A stretch of DNA of 64,000 bases from Xiphophorus maculatus (taxonomy: Eukaryota > Chordata > Actinopteri > Cyprinodontiformes > Poeciliidae), in assembly GCF_002775205.1 (NCBI RefSeq), contig NC_036446.1, forward strand, positions 18,166,565-18,230,564, written 5' to 3'. Both the position numbers and the translations under genes were made by a program. The notes beneath the pieces are model-generated. The model ran no database searches. It saw only the letters and a program-made list of their open reading frames with translations, and had not been told where the DNA came from. Numbering within the stretch: position 1 is the first letter of the stretch; each line of letters begins with the position of its first letter. Positions 1 to 33,999 of the stretch are shown piece after piece.

Positions 1-2694
1 CCAAGTCAGGAATAAATAAATGGCGTTACAAGAAGGTTTCATGGCTTCAGGTTTCAGTTTGCTAGCTGCAGTGGATTAGATTTTCTTTGACAAGAGCTGC
101 ATGTAATTTTTCAGAATGCACATAAAAAAGTACTCAGGATGTTCATAAATGCTGCTGTTTTTCTGTTATCTCTAATAAGGTTGCCTGAGTCAGTTGGGTA
201 GAATTGCAAAACGGGGATTTCTGTAGCCGGTTGCTTATGAAAGGTCAAGTCTGCATCCCTGAGTTGTTTCGGTCATGATTAGAGATGAACCAGTCAATCA
301 GCCAAAGATGACAATTAGCCATTTTTTCTCTGATTGGCTCTGATGTGTGGTCAACGGGTAAAATACTGTAAAATCTGACAGTTTTATTCTGCTACTCAGT
401 ACGTGTTTCAAAACTAAGAACTTTGACCAGATTTCTAGAAATGCTTTGACCAGATGGGTCTAATCATGTTTGACTGAAGAAATATTTTTTGATGCAGAAA
501 CAGGGAATCTTATAATTCCTATTTGTTTTTGGATGGGATTCATACATTTCAGTCTATTAAGGAAAACCCTGCTCTCTTTGTCATTCTGCATTTTCAAAAG
601 TTTTTTAAATCCAAGCATTTGAGGACCACTGCTTTGTCATTCTGTTATTCCGAAAGCTCACATTGAACGATTTAACTGAGTTTAGGCTGCTAACTTGGCT
701 GAAACAAACTGCTGGCTGGTGATTGATACTGTGAATGAAATAAGCAATTTCTTTCTCTTTCTGTTGGATTTTCTCCAGGGAATTAAATGAAACTCTTTGT
801 GTGATTTATTCTTAATATGATGTGAAGTGTTAACTCATGTACAGTGGAGAAAAAAAAACAACAAAGAAATGGATTCAAAAAATTTCTTTCGGCACTGTGT
901 TTGGCAGCACACTTGGGACTTGATTTGCATATGTATGACCCTGCGGCCTCTCAGCGACACTGGAAACAGCAGGAACTGGGACATGAGTAAACTCTATGGA
1001 CAGGCTCTCTTTATTCAGATGCTAAATATCCTTTTAAATTTTCTGGGCTGCCTCTCTTCAACCCTTCTCTGCAAACAAATGAGGACGAATGGTTCAGCTA
1101 GAAAGCTTGGTCAGTTTCATTGATAATTTTTCCTCAGGAGCTTGATAAGCAGTTCAGGGATATTAACAATCTACCTAGAAATAAATTTTAGGTTTTTTTA
1201 ATTTTTTTTAGATCAAGTATGATGGCAGCTTGCAGTTGTGTGCCTTATTAGTTGAATGCAATAAGATGCAGGATCTCAGATGTACTTTTGAGAAGCAGTT
1301 CTTCAAAATGTTGGTTTCTTACTTATGTTATCTTCACATCTTTGACACCTTTTTTTTTTCCCCTGAGTGAAATTTCACTTTTAAACTTGACGCGTTGAAG
1401 TGGATTACATGGACTTCTTGGCTTGAAATTGTCATTCATCGAGAATATAGAATGTGACAGACAACGTTTGACAGCCTCTTGTAGTGCTGGTTGATGGGAT
1501 GTTGAAATGGTTTTCCTGCAGTGGGAGAACATTTTTTAAATGTTTTGATAAGGGCTAGATGATGTGGCCTAAATTTAGCACCACAATATAGTTTGCATTT
1601 ATTTGCAACGTACAATATCTACTGCAAAAATTATACTATGGCAATGATCAACCCCCCCCAACAACAGGACAAAAGCAACACATTTTGCAAGTATTTTTCC
1701 ACTTGATCCAAAAGCAGATGAGATCTTTAAAATGGTACACTAGACCGGTGAACATGTCAGCAAAAACAGCAAGCCATCACTCATCATCGGAGACAAATTC
1801 AGAGCCGTTTCATGTTTAGTTTCTGTGTTGGGACTGAAGTGTGAAGGTTGCGAACTGAAGAAGAAGAGTATCTGATGCTCAGAGCTCCGGTTATTGATAA
1901 TTTTTTCCCTAAATGTTAGCATGTATTCCATGCTGTTCTGCAGGAAATTGAGTTGAGTTCTTCTTGAATACAACTTCACAGGAAGTGAGGTCCATCCCTT
2001 TTCTGGTGATCCTCTCTACAGTAGGCGTAAGCGTGTCGGAGCACAGAAGGACCGTAGAACTGTGGGTGGTCTCTGGCTCCTCATCTGATCACTGCTGCTT
2101 TACTACTCCCACCAATATCCATTTATGTTCTCATGGCATCACAGATCTTTTGAATAAATGACAAAACAAGGAATTATGTGAGCTTGATTGGAGTAATTAG
2201 AAGTTTGTCATATTGTTTTTTTTTTTTTTCATATTCTCAATTTGACTTGGACCTTCAAGAACATCTTTAAGGATTTTTAAAAATCTAACAAGGTAGATAG
2301 GAATGTTTTGTATCGACTTCCTCTGTTTTGCTGCTGATGTGGACTCCGATAAACGCCTCCCCATGTTTCACAATCAGTAAACTTTGCTTTTTGAGTGCAA
2401 AGTTCAGCCTTTTTGTGTATTCCCCTCTGCCCCTCTAAAAGTTGTGGTTACCAATGTGCGCTTATTTTTGCATATTTATTACCAAAAAACCCAATTCTGT
2501 TCAGCAGAATTACATATTAGAAAAATTTAAATTTGACAGCCTGCTCTAAATATTTATACGTATATACTGTATATATTTTTAATAAACACCAATGATTAAT
2601 TTGCTTGATTATGTCAAACTGTCATTGCTGCATTTTGAGTTGTAGATAAATCATTGCTCTCAGTTACAAACATCACTCCATGGTTTTTTTTTGA

Positions 2695-2810
2695 GGCGCT
2701 ATGGGTTAGTTTTAAAGCCAATTGAAAGATTGTCAGTTTGAGCCCTTGCTCGGCCACGTGTCAGTGTCCTTTGGCGAGAAAACAAACCCCTCACTGACCT
2801 CAAAATGATT
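2695..2810 (+). repeat. Degenerate tRNA-derived SINE-like fragment
   Basis: The stretch has a box-B-like region followed by a segment resembling the GTGTCCTTGGGCAAG-type body of fish tRNA-derived SINEs (here GTGTCCTTTGGCGAG near 2765). It is strongly diverged and has no clear tail. Family assignment rests on memory of the motif, so confidence is low. Confidence 0.35.
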
Positions 2811-4019
2811 ATCAGAGAAAAACTCTTGCGTAGTTGCACTTCGTCTTCATAGGATTTAAATAGTTTACTCCAAACATATAGAGAATGTAGGTTTTTGTGG
2901 TGCTGTCTGGATTCTGTTTCCACACATTTCTATTAAAGATCGTAGAATTTCAGTATCCTATCATTATTACAGTAGAATATTAACTGGAGACAATTTCTTT
3001 CTTTTTCTGATGTTTTTAGTCTTAGTAATCCAGCTGTCTGGCTCCTGTTGTAGTCTGGGTTGTGTGTCTGGCCTCCTTTCGACTCTGTGGGTTGTTTGGA
3101 TATGAAGGCATCGAACAGATTAGACCAAACCCTTAAGATTTTCAGTCGGTCACTAGGATATCTTCAACAAAGACCCCAATATAAAAGTCAGTTGGCGGTC
3201 ACTGACAGTATTTTAATCGGATCATTTAAAGATGAAGGCTGCGTTTGTGAAATTGATACAGCTTGAGTCAAATGTCGCCCACATTTGTCGTAAGACACCA
3301 TAAAAATCGACCAAATAAATCTATTATTCTAAAGTTATTTCTAATCAGTATGCAACAGAGGAGGATCACCTCCCCACACATTAGGAAATTGATCATTTCT
3401 TGGCTTTGTGAAAGGAATCATTTAATAAATGTAATAAAAAATGATCTCCTTTGTCTCGTGGAAAAGGTCTTGTTTCTCATTGGCAACATTATAGCTGAAG
3501 AACAGCTTTACTTCAGTGCTGACGTAGGGGAGCCAGAAACGCTTGGACAGCATGTGTTCTTCGTCTCACATTTTTGTACTTTATGTGCTGCATGAAAGTG
3601 CTTTTGTGCCGGCAGAGATTTTTCATTACTTCTTAGCAAATGTGATGCATCAGAGGGACTGTAAACAGCATTGCCTGGCCGCTTGCAAAGAGTACAAAGG
3701 GTTTGCTTTATGTGAAATGTTAGATAACCTAACGTAGCCACAGGGCTGAGATGTAAGTGCAGTCATTCACCATTATTCAACCCATGACCGCCTGCTGACG
3801 ACATCCGCATTCTACAGAGTTGACTCGGTCGGAAATATTTGTATGAAATGTTAGAATTAATACTTTGATAAATACTTTGGGATTTTGTGTTGGTATTTAG
3901 GCACATGGATACACACAGGTTCATCCCACTGAATAAGAATATCTTAAGGAAAATTTTATGGTGTATCTCATCCAGGGTTCCTTAAAGAGTTGTTGCTGAT
4001 ACTGAAAGCTGTGGGCAGG

Positions 4020-4260
4020 ACGTATCTAATGTTGCAGACTTTATTCCAGGGCTTCTGATGAAGCCTCTGACTGAAGATGCTTTCTTATTACTGCATCAGT
4101 GCTGTGCGTTATGGAGGTGATCGGCCTGTTACTCTGCTGAGGAATTAAGAAAACCCAAATTTCTTTGATAATCGTCTTCAGCTCATCTGCATTGTTTGGT
4201 CTGGTGTTCTTTGTTCAATGCCCTGTAGATTTTTTGCAGGGTTTACATCAGGCTAATCTT
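4020..4260. repeat. Probable dispersed teleost repeat fragment
   Basis: The block containing GATGAAGCCTCTGA, TGTGCGTTATGGAGGTGAT and TCAGCTCATCTGCATTG resembles a moderately repeated sequence I have seen in other teleost introns. No terminal repeats or coding capacity are visible. A RepeatMasker search against fish libraries would settle the family. Confidence 0.3.
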
Positions 4261-6038
4261 TTGCCCAATCAAATGTCATTATGAATGATGAATGGACCTA
4301 ACTTCATAATTCTCTATGCTACTGTTAATTCAATAGCTAACATCTGTTTTTTTTATTTTTATTACAACTTTTTAGTTTTATGCTTTCTCCTTCCATCAGT
4401 ACCCTTTGATGCAACACTCCCTGAACTGTTTTATTTTCCTTTTTTTTTAATGGTCTTACATGAGGTCATGTTTTGTGAAAATTAATTTTGTTTTCATTAG
4501 CTGGAAGTAAAAACACTCCAAATATGTCACTCTGTGTGGACTACATCTACATAAACTTCACATTTTGATTACTGAAACAAGTAAATTTTTTGATGATGAT
4601 CAAATTTACTGATCTGCACATCTATGCTCAATTTCATAAACCCTCTTAAACATGAAGTAAAATGTGTTGTATGTATCATTTAGTGTGCTTAGTTGCTTGA
4701 TCTTATTCCATAGTTGGGTAAATATGAGAATCTGTCATTTACTTCCAACTTCTAAGCAGTTTATTTCACTCAGGTTTACATTTAGCTCAGAAGATTTTTC
4801 TCTGTAATCACACTCTAAGCTGCTAGTACAACTGGTTCTGTTCTTCTGTGTTTGAGTTGAGAACATTTGTCCATGCTGCAGCATTATGTTCACATTGGAT
4901 CTTTAGGAGGCACCAATAACATTCAGAACTGCTTGGTTCATATCATAACCCCGGCAGCTGGCTTGACTCGGCATTCCCACCTGACGCTGGCGGATGTTGT
5001 TCTCCGTGTGTATTTTGTGCTTTTTAAAAAAATTTTCTCCGTAGAGTGAAGCGCTAAAAGTAGAGTTGTGATAATGTGTATTCACAAACTGAGAAGTGAT
5101 GCGCTACCCAGCAAGAACCAGGCTTGTAATTATCATATTTTGTTTTTATTTGTTGTGTAGCTTTATGCCAGTATATAGAGGATACTAAATTCAGAGATGG
5201 GGCCAGAGGAAAATTGGCGAGGTCAAACGAAGGTAACCGTTCCCACCACACACACTGCTTTTTTTCCCCCCCTCCCGACCAAAGCTTAGCTTTGACCCCC
5301 TTTGACCTTCAACCTGATGCACCTTATTATCACCCACCTTTCCCACTTATGCATCCCCTTCTTTTTTTTTTTTTTGCAAACCCCCAGAATCTGGGATGGA
5401 TTTTTGCCCTTCCCGTTTTGTGCACTCCTAATTTCTCTCCCCCCTGGTTTCGTGTCCCTCCTCTCCTCCAGTAGCAGCTGAACAAGGAGCTGATGTCTGA
5501 CAATCACTGCTTCTGTATCTCGCACACACATCCAGTGTCGCCTGCACTGGCATCGCTTGGTCAATGTTTACTCTCCCCCTTCTGCCCCCCCCTTACACTC
5601 TGAATGACTTTTCAGTGCTGCCTTGGTGTGTGCATCACTTCTGCTTTACTCTGGGTCTAAATCAACTCAACTTGTGCTTCTCTGACTGATTTACTCTGTG
5701 TCCCTCTGTACTGCCATTAAAGCTGTCGTGAAGCATTTAGAGCCGCAAAGTTTCACTTTTCACAAGATGCAGCTGGTAATTTGTTTACTTTTTCGGGCAC
5801 AGGATGCAGATGGCAGCTTTACATGATGCAATACAAACTTCCTCTAAAGAGAAACGTGCTGATTTTATTTCTTTTTATCTCTTTCCCTTGGTGATGCGCC
5901 TGGCACTTTAAGCTTGCTTCTCAGTAAACTGCAGCTTTTTTTCCCCAGTGTCTGCATGTGATAAACCAACTAACTAATTGCATACTTGTCTGTTTTTTTG
6001 TTTTTTTTTGCATTTCTCTCTGTCGTTTTGACTTCCAG

Positions 6039-26656
<20,618 letters not shown>

Positions 26657-27960
26657 AACCAAACCACGCTCTCCACCAGTCGTACCCAACAGGAATATCA
26701 CAGAGGACCACTAAGAGAGAAGAATAACTGACCTTTTTTTAATGCAGGAACAGACTTGAACAAAGAACACTTTCTGGTTTACTGAAGCTACTGTCACATT
26801 TGCCATAATTTAAGTGCAATGAGCCTTTCAAGATTTATTTTTATCCTCGATGATGATGATGATGCCATTAGATGTTGAAGAATTATGTTTTCTATTATGG
26901 ACCGTGGTTTTCACATCATTGAGGATGACCTTGTGCTATAATGTTTTACTGAAAGCTCAATATTTTCATCGTTGCCGTGACTTGATGACAGCGGTTCTAT
27001 TTAAGGGAAAGCGAGGATTAAAACTGTTAATATATTTTCAGATAAAAACAGTATTATTTTGTTAAATCAGTGCTGTTGCTTGCTCTGTTGTCAAATCTGA
27101 TTTTTAAATGTCATAGCGCAGAGTTTAAAGCAAATGATGTAGAAGTATGCTTTATAAGTATGCGTATGGCAGGGTAGAGTGGTAGGCGATTTTTTTTTTT
27201 TTTATATATACAAGTTTGACTCTTTCCCAAGCAAACATACATGTATGTATGCAAATATTTTATTTGGAATACCTTCAATTGAAGAAAAGGTCCTCCTTTC
27301 ACGATGAGACTGTGTGGCTCAAGCCTGCTCCAAGTAATGAATGGTATGTTCAGTTGGTTTCAGGAAAATAAAACCAAGTCTTGCGTTCCAGAGCGCTCCA
27401 AGAGATGCTTGACCCTGTTATTTTTTGCAAAGTTAACAACTTCAACCTTCAGTGTAAATACCTCCCAGCAGCCATTTCCTTGTACCATCATTGCAACCCT
27501 TACACTACATGTACTCTGTTCTTTGAGCTACAACGCGATGACCTGAGTAGTTCCTGTGCTGACTTCTGACCTCTTGATAAATATGTGAGGAGCTCAAAGG
27601 ACTGTTTTATTTCCCCACACTTGTTCCTGGTTTTTGTCATCCTGGTTTCTTGCTATGCAATAACTACAAGAGAAAACTGAGATATTACTGGGCTCTCTCC
27701 ATTTACATAGGATTGAACTTCATTTTGCGGAATAAGAGATTTGATATGTGGCGGACTTTTTTTGTGTGCCAACGGCGTCTGGAATGACTGTGTTGTACTC
27801 ATCTGTGTACGACCCACAAAAGCATCTTGGGAGATATATATTTTTCTTTTCCAGTACAGTTGTACATTTATCAACATACTTGTGTAATGTAGTGTTTACT
27901 AAGTGAGCAACTGTGTACAGTGTAAAAATATTAAGAATAAAGCATCTGTAAAGCATTATT
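26657..27960 (+). other. DENND5A 3' UTR
   Basis: About 1.3 kb of noncoding sequence follows the TGA at 26654-26656 up to the polyadenylation signal at 27936. It includes a short GAT repeat near 26850 and a poly-T/TA tract near 27190-27208. Confidence 0.7.
27936..27941 (+). terminator. DENND5A polyadenylation signal AATAAA
   Basis: A canonical AATAAA in TTAAGAATAAAGCATC, 1.28 kb after the stop codon, is followed about 25 bases later by a GT/T-rich stretch. It is the last good signal before the intergenic region. Confidence 0.75.
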
Positions 27961-27964
27961 CTGG

Positions 27965-29035
27965 GCCTCATTTATTTCAAAAAGGTATGTTACTATCGGC
28001 AAGTCAGAAGATGGTAACACTTAATTGAGACCGTTAAGTGCTACAGTCACTTAAATGATCTCCTCAAAAACAGCTTTTTATTTTCCTTTACAGATCGAAG
28101 TTTTTTTTTAAGTTACTAATGATAAACAAATCTTCAGTATCTTTTTCTTTTTCCTGTGAATAATCCAACCAGTGCTTAACCTTTAAGTTTTGGTCTAAGA
28201 GAATGTCAAATAACTAGATTTTTGTTTTTGAGTATGTATCAGAAATTTATTTAGGAGGCAACATGCCAAATTTGTCCTCAAGCTCTAGATTACATGAACG
28301 TTTATTTATCATTTCATTTAAGGATTCAAGTATATTGTCTTGTGGAAAAAGAATGAAAGCTAAATGTTTTAAAGGAGAATATATATTTGTGACATTTTAT
28401 CAAGGGGAACTGACATAAAGGCAGAATATTATTTACAGTCCATTTGTTCACCTGGTTTGTGGCAGTGTCCATGTATAGATTTCAGAGTAAATTGAGGGAC
28501 CCCAGGCTTTTAAAAAGGTTTGCCTTAATTTGTAAATCTACATTTATAATTGTATCATCCAAAAGTTATTTAGACGATACTAAGGACTGTTAGTTCTTTT
28601 AAATTGTTTTTGAATTATTTTTTTAAAAAACTGTCAACATATGACTACTTTAACAGTTTACTTTTTTCAATAGAGAACATAGTTTGTTATATAAAAATGA
28701 CTCGTTTAAACTTCCTAAGCACTGTTACGTATGGTTATGGGTTTGTTACGCTTCAGTAATATATAATCATTATTTGGTTGGGTGCTTGTTCTGTTTAAAA
28801 TTTTACATTTGCCCAATCTCTGGCTGTTTTGAATTCCCGTATTTGCTTGAAATAGCTTACACGTGCCCAAAATACTGCTAAATCTGTGTTTTACAATAGC
28901 TAACCAGTACTTGTATCTTTAAAGTTATAATATTATGGTTTCATATCCCACGCCAAGCCATTAATGACCAGTTATATTCTCTGTTGAATGCGCTTTCTCA
29001 GCTGTGAAAACGTAAACAAAGTCGTTCGCGCCATG
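27965..29035. other. Intergenic region DENND5A-SINHCAF, nothing recognised
   Basis: About 1.1 kb, AT-rich. No gene, no clear transposon ends. It changes at about 29030 into more CpG-containing promoter sequence. Confidence 0.5.
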
Positions 29036-29039
29036 TCAG

Positions 29040-29359
29040 GGAGCTGTTTTTCTTTGAAGCCTCGGGCCAGGTGGTTTATGGGACTATGAGTTCAAAAAGA
29101 GGCCCTTCACCACTGACGTAGCCGTGTTTTCTTCCTCATTCACTACGCCTCCCATCATTCATGTTGTCTGAAGAGTACGAGATTGGTCGAGCCCAGGTTC
29201 AAACCCAACGGCTGCACTCCTTATATGGTCATTGTCCGCTCGCCTTTTCATTCCAGCTTTTTATGTAAAACACATTCTAATGACCAGCTGTATGCAGCAG
29301 TAGTAAGAGCATGCGCAGTACGTGAAAAGAGGACGGCGAAGATTCAAAGTTTTTGTTCA
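29040..29359 (+). promoter_or_regulatory. SINHCAF promoter and noncoding first exon
   Basis: CpGs are denser than in the flanks. Visible elements: two sites resembling the ZNF143/THAP11 motif ACTACAATTCCCA, one on the minus strand at 29075-29095 and one on the plus strand at 29142-29160; an inverted CCAAT box (ATTGG, 29182-29186); an NRF1-like GCATGCGCA at 29309-29317. A donor CA/GTAAGT at 29360 would end a noncoding first exon, spliced to the acceptor before 30392. The exact start site is not determinable. Confidence 0.55.
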
Positions 29360-30432
29360 GTAAGTACACTGTTATTTTCTTTGTACAAGGTTTATACGAT
29401 TTTGACTTTTACACACTTGTTATATGTGGGACTTGCGGCCACATTGTAAGGTTCTGGTGTCCTGACGTGTGCGTTCGTTGTCGTTTTGGGTTAAACGTGT
29501 AAAGACTTACCATGTCGACAATGGGATAACGTGGAAGTGAACGAGAGCGTGGCCTCGTCGGCTAGCATTCATGCTAACGGCTAACAACAATGAGCCATAT
29601 TTGGCGCACTCGCAGACGAAAAGTTTTAATCTGAAGGGGAAGACGGTGTCTGCCTTAACTTTGTGTTTCTAACTATAGAGTTAAACCCTTGTATTAAGTG
29701 TCTCCAAATGTAGTTGTTTAAAAATTGCGGTAGCTTTTTGTCTTTGGTTTCAGAAAGTGCAGCTGCCCGCTTTTTGTTTGGGGCATCCACTTCAGACAGA
29801 TCCGCCGCTTAAAAAAAGTCCCGTAGCAGATACATGCATTGAAGTTACATATAAAGACCAGCTTCTTCTCTTTTGTCGCCCACATTTGTCGTTCAACATT
29901 ACCGCTCATTTTACGGATAAAGCGGTACTCGTGTTATTGTGGGTGTAACGTCCCAGGCTGTTGTGTTTAGGATAAAATTTCAAACAAATCGGTTCACTTA
30001 ACTCGATCTAAAGTTTAGTTTTGATGTAGTAAAATCCCTTCATAACATTAGATTCGTGTTACTGTTGTTTGCCTTGTGCTAGTTTGGTGTTGTTTGGCTT
30101 TAAACAACGTAAGATCGTGAAACAAAGTGGGGTTTTTTTCCCCCAAGTACCGTTATGCTGCTTTTGATGTTTTTGAGGTTTTAATTTTACAACCCGACAC
30201 TTTAAATCTGTGTGTTCGCAAGATTTGCTATTAAAGGTTCAAAAGGGTTTCAATATTTCTGTCTTATGTGTGTGCGTATACGGACCGCCCCCTTTTAATA
30301 GCAGAAAGCACAACTGTGTGCAGACATCTATGCTGCTCATAAACCAGCAAGCACCGAGACTATTACGGATCGTGTTTTCTTACATTTCCAGGAGTTTTCT
30401 TTCCTTGACTTGCACCGACCAACAAATTCAGG

Positions 30433-32113
30433 ATGTTTGGCTTTCACAAGTCAAAAATCTACCGGAGTAATGACGGCTGTTGCATCTGTAAGACCAAGTC
30501 CTCTAGTTCACGCTTCACGGACAGCAGCAGATATGAAGAGACCTTCAGGATGTGCTTTGGGTACAACCTCTTATTCCATAATATCATACATTTACACGTC
30601 AGTAATAGTTGCTTACAGAGGTTTCAGATCTAATTACCCTTTTCGTGTTGCATTAATTTTAGACTCTCAGAAGATCGTGTTGGAGACATTTGTAATGCGT
30701 GTGTTCTGCTGGTGAAGAGATGGAAGAAGCTGCCTCATGGCTCCAAGAAGAACTGGAATCATGTAAGTAGTGCCTCCAGTTCAGCACACAGAGGTATACT
30801 GGGTCATGTTTTCAAGCACAAGTTAACTTTGTTGTGTGTTTTTAATTGCTTCCTCAGGTGGTTGATGCTAGAGCTGGCCCAGGTTTTAAGGTGACAAAAC
30901 CCAAGAAGATCAAGAACAGTGATGGGAAGAAGAAGAGCAAACTAAAGAAGCTTCATAAGTTTAAGAGGCAAAGTAAGTAGTTCAATATTAAGAAACATGT
31001 TGTCTTCCATTTTTGAAAGTTATAAGTAATTTAGCAAAAATAAGATATTTGAAATCCATGCATATTTTTTTTAATTCGCACTAATGCTCTTTTGACACTT
31101 GTGTATTGTCTTCTTTGTTTTGTAGTTTAGGCTACTTGCTTAAAACATTTTGTATTCCTAGTTAAATAATCAGTAGTTGTGATTTAATGTCCAATACAAG
31201 TATATTGTAAAAAATAACAATTCCTAAAATCACTGCATTTTCATTCTGCTTTTGATTTTTTAGTTTTCATCTCCATATAAACTAAATGCCTTTGTTTAAT
31301 AATCTCTAGCAGCACCTAGTGGCTAATTTAAATAAAGCATGAAATGTGTCTAGTTTTCTATTTTCTAGTTCACACTTCATAAACAAGTGGCATCTGGCTT
31401 GTTTTGCGTCAGCTTCATATTTATATAGGATTCAAAATTCAGCTTTGGTGTGCACACCTTTGGTATTTGTACCCTTTGCAGAATAAATCGCCTGCAATCA
31501 TTCTTTCAATATAATGAATAAAATAGTGACAAGGCAAGTAAATACTGCCCCAAGTCCTGATTATTGCAGTGAAGGTAAATGTAAATTTCTTTCAAGTTTA
31601 TTTCTGTTTCATTTTTTTAAGCAGACTCAGATGCTCACAGCACAACGTCCAGCATGTCTCCTGCCCAATCTCCCAGTTACAGCAACCAGTCAGATGACGG
31701 TTCCGACATCGAGTCCAAACAAAGACGCTCATCTCCTTCCATCTTCTCCTTCCTGGATCGTTCTTACTGGAAGAGGTAAGATATCTTCATGGCTCCATCA
31801 CGAAACAAAAAGATCACAATTTTTATTGCATGTTTTCTTATTTTACTCTGATTAGTCTCTTATATACATATATATGTTATATATATATATATAATTTATA
31901 TAAATAATTTATATATATCATTTTTCTTTCTTTCTTTCTTTTAGGCAAAAGGTGTGCTGTGGAATTGTCTACAAAGGTCGGTTTGGAGAAGTGATTATCG
32001 ATCCCCGACTTTTCAAGCCTTGCTGCAGCTCAAAAAAACAGAAGACACTGACGCCCACGCAGGTGCCCACACTCCAACCACAGCTCCCAGAAGATTTGAA
32101 AGAAACCTGGTGA
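30433..32113 (+). CDS. SINHCAF/FAM60A family, SIN3-HDAC complex subunit
   Basis: Encodes a nuclear subunit of the SIN3-histone deacetylase corepressor complex. Coding exons: 30433-30560, 30663-30762, 30858-30972, 31625-31775, 31945-32113, joining to 220 aa with no stop; human SINHCAF is 221 aa. The start is fixed by the family's invariant MFGFHK N-terminus, 41 bp inside the exon beginning at 30392. Residues 1-85 hold the Cys-rich region (GCCIC, then CNAC) and the conserved KKNWNHVVDARAGP block; a basic Lys-rich segment follows; then NSDAHSTTSS and the Ser-rich SYSNQSDDGSD stretch; the C-terminal block carries SFLDRSYWKRQKVCCGI and GRFGEVIID. The middle basic segment and the tail after FKPCC diverge from human SINHCAF, so this may be the fish ohnologue (sinhcaf-like) rather than the strict orthologue. 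Confidence 0.9.
30973..31624 (+). other. SINHCAF intron, nothing recognised
   Basis: A 650 bp AT-rich intron without repeats or extra exon. The next intron (31776-31944) carries a short TA tract and a CTTT repeat that serves as the polypyrimidine tract of the last exon. Confidence 0.5.
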
Positions 32114-33999
32114 ATGGTTTTTGTCAGTCTCCCTTTTTCCTTTATGGGGCTATCCATGGCATCCACCTGGATTTGTCTCCAGTGGCAGACCTCATTTTCA
32201 TTCCCCGTTAGATCAGTTAATGTTCGTCCTTGTAATAATCATTTTTATATGGGTATTTTTTTAATCTTTTGTATAGAGTTGAGCTCTTTGTTTTAAAAGA
32301 AAAAATAAAATAAAAAAAAAACTTTTGGGCATTAGTGTTATTTATAGGATAAGGATTAAATTTTGTTGAGTTACATTTTTGGTCCTAGATTGCGTTTGGT
32401 TATTTTTGTACTGAATGATCAATTTTTGTAAATAATTTCTGTTTTTATTTCATATCAGGACTGCTTTATTTTTTATAACTTGTAATACTGTAATTGTGTG
32501 TATGAAAGACACCAGCTATTTCTAATACCAGCGTCGTGGGTTGAAGGGAACCTTCAACATTTTTGCTGCAATGTTCCGTCATCTTTTAGCTTTATTTGTT
32601 TCTTCTAGTGCACAACTTGCTTTTGATAACACACAAGGATCATTAGCAAATCTGTTCTGTATAAATGTAATTTCTTTAAATGTGTACAGATTAGACACGT
32701 TGGACATAAACAGCTTTAGCCACCAGTTTGAAACACTCAGTTTTAATTTGCTCAGCAGTTTGTGCACATTAGACCATGCTTGCAGTATGTCCCTCTGCTT
32801 GTTGCATTGACAGTTTTTATTTATTTCTTTTGTACAGCCTCCAATGAAATTACATTGCATGTTGTAAAGCAAATTGTTTTTTCAATGAATTTTGTAAATA
32901 CAGCATTTTTGGCTCGTGAGTTTTCCAAAAAAAAAAAAAAAAAAAATTACATGAAACAGCAAACCACTACATCTGAAAGGTGCTGAAGGCATGTATTTCT
33001 TTCTTTTTCTTTTTTCTTATGCTAAAAGACAGCTTGATAACTCATTATTTCCTCAGGTATGTTTCTCGAAAGGCTTGCATTGTATTGACTTGTGCTATGT
33101 GCAGAAGTAGGTGTAAGCTGCAGGAATCGGAGAAACTCGCCTGCAGAATCAGTGAGCTGTGAACATCTGTTTTCTGCTGTCAAACTGAACATGCTGGAGA
33201 CCAGTGCTTACTCTACATCTTTGTGCTTAGAGGAACATGTTCATCAAAAGAAGCAATTGTCTAAAGTTCAAACTATGCAGACATTTTGAATGTGAGAATT
33301 GCTCTGGGGCTTTTAGTCTCTTTTAGATGATTGGCCCTCTTTTTTTTTTTTTTTAACCAAATTGGCTCTATTATTTCAGCAATAATGTCACATTGTCGTC
33401 ACCAGTCAATGTCTCAAAATGTATGTATGCCATGTTAAAAATATTGCTTATATTGCACAGTTATTGCCATGGTGTATACTGTCTCAGAACTTCAGTGACA
33501 ACGGTTGCTGTTTTTTTTTTCTCTCTCTTTTGAATTTTTGTAACCAAACTCGACTTAAAGTAATTGACAGGCACTGCTCTGTAAAGTTGCTTAATATATA
33601 TAAACTGTATTCTGCGGCAGGGTAGTGAAATGCTGAAAAATTATGATTCTTATTGAAGAGGTAAGCTGCTTCCTTTGTAAGCTGGAAAATAAGCTGTTTT
33701 TTATCTTTAGGAAGTTGCCATGTGTTTGCAAGGTACATTTTGGGATGTAAGATGTGCCTTAACGAATGACCTGACCTTTTTCTCTATGATTCGTATGTAA
33801 TTTATATTTATTTATTACACAACCTTTTTTTTTTTTACTAAAATTTTGAGCTAACTGGTGTTGAGCCTTTCAGAAAAAAAAGTCTGTTTCTAATTTTGTG
33901 CACTTCCTTTGAACATGCAATGTATGGTTTTTTATATGCTTTTTGTATACTGTACCACAAAGTAGATCTGTATAATAAAAATTAAAACTGTTCTCCTGT
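32114..33999 (+). other. SINHCAF 3' UTR with Pumilio-type and AU-rich sites
   Basis: 1.9 kb, AT-rich, unusually long relative to the 663-nt coding sequence. It contains two TGTAAATA Pumilio-type sites (32427-32434 and 32893-32900) and an AU-rich nonamer TTATTTATT at 33808-33816. Overlapping AATAAA signals at 32304-32314 could produce a short isoform that loses all three sites. The short frames here are not genes. Confidence 0.6.
33974..33979 (+). terminator. SINHCAF distal polyadenylation signal AATAAA
   Basis: AATAAA in TGTATAATAAAAATT followed by a TGTTCTCCTGTGG stretch. It is taken as the main 3' end because sequence character changes after it. Confidence 0.6.

Larger units (their letters stand above)
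1..6038. other. Upstream flank / 5' intron of DENND5A, no coding exon seen
   Basis: This 6 kb stretch ends at the acceptor of the first recognisable DENND5A exon, so it is most likely the large first intron. I looked for the N-terminal DENND5A exon (the FADYFVICGLD region of the family) and did not find it. The many short open frames lack splice context and protein-like composition. Visible contents are AT-rich intronic sequence with homopolymer runs, a degenerate SINE-like stretch near 2695-2810 and a likely interspersed repeat near 4020-4260. Confidence 0.6.

Noticed and set aside
1..6038. Search for the missing first DENND5A exon among short open frames
   Set aside because: No frame resembles the FADYFVICGLD region; the exon must lie upstream.
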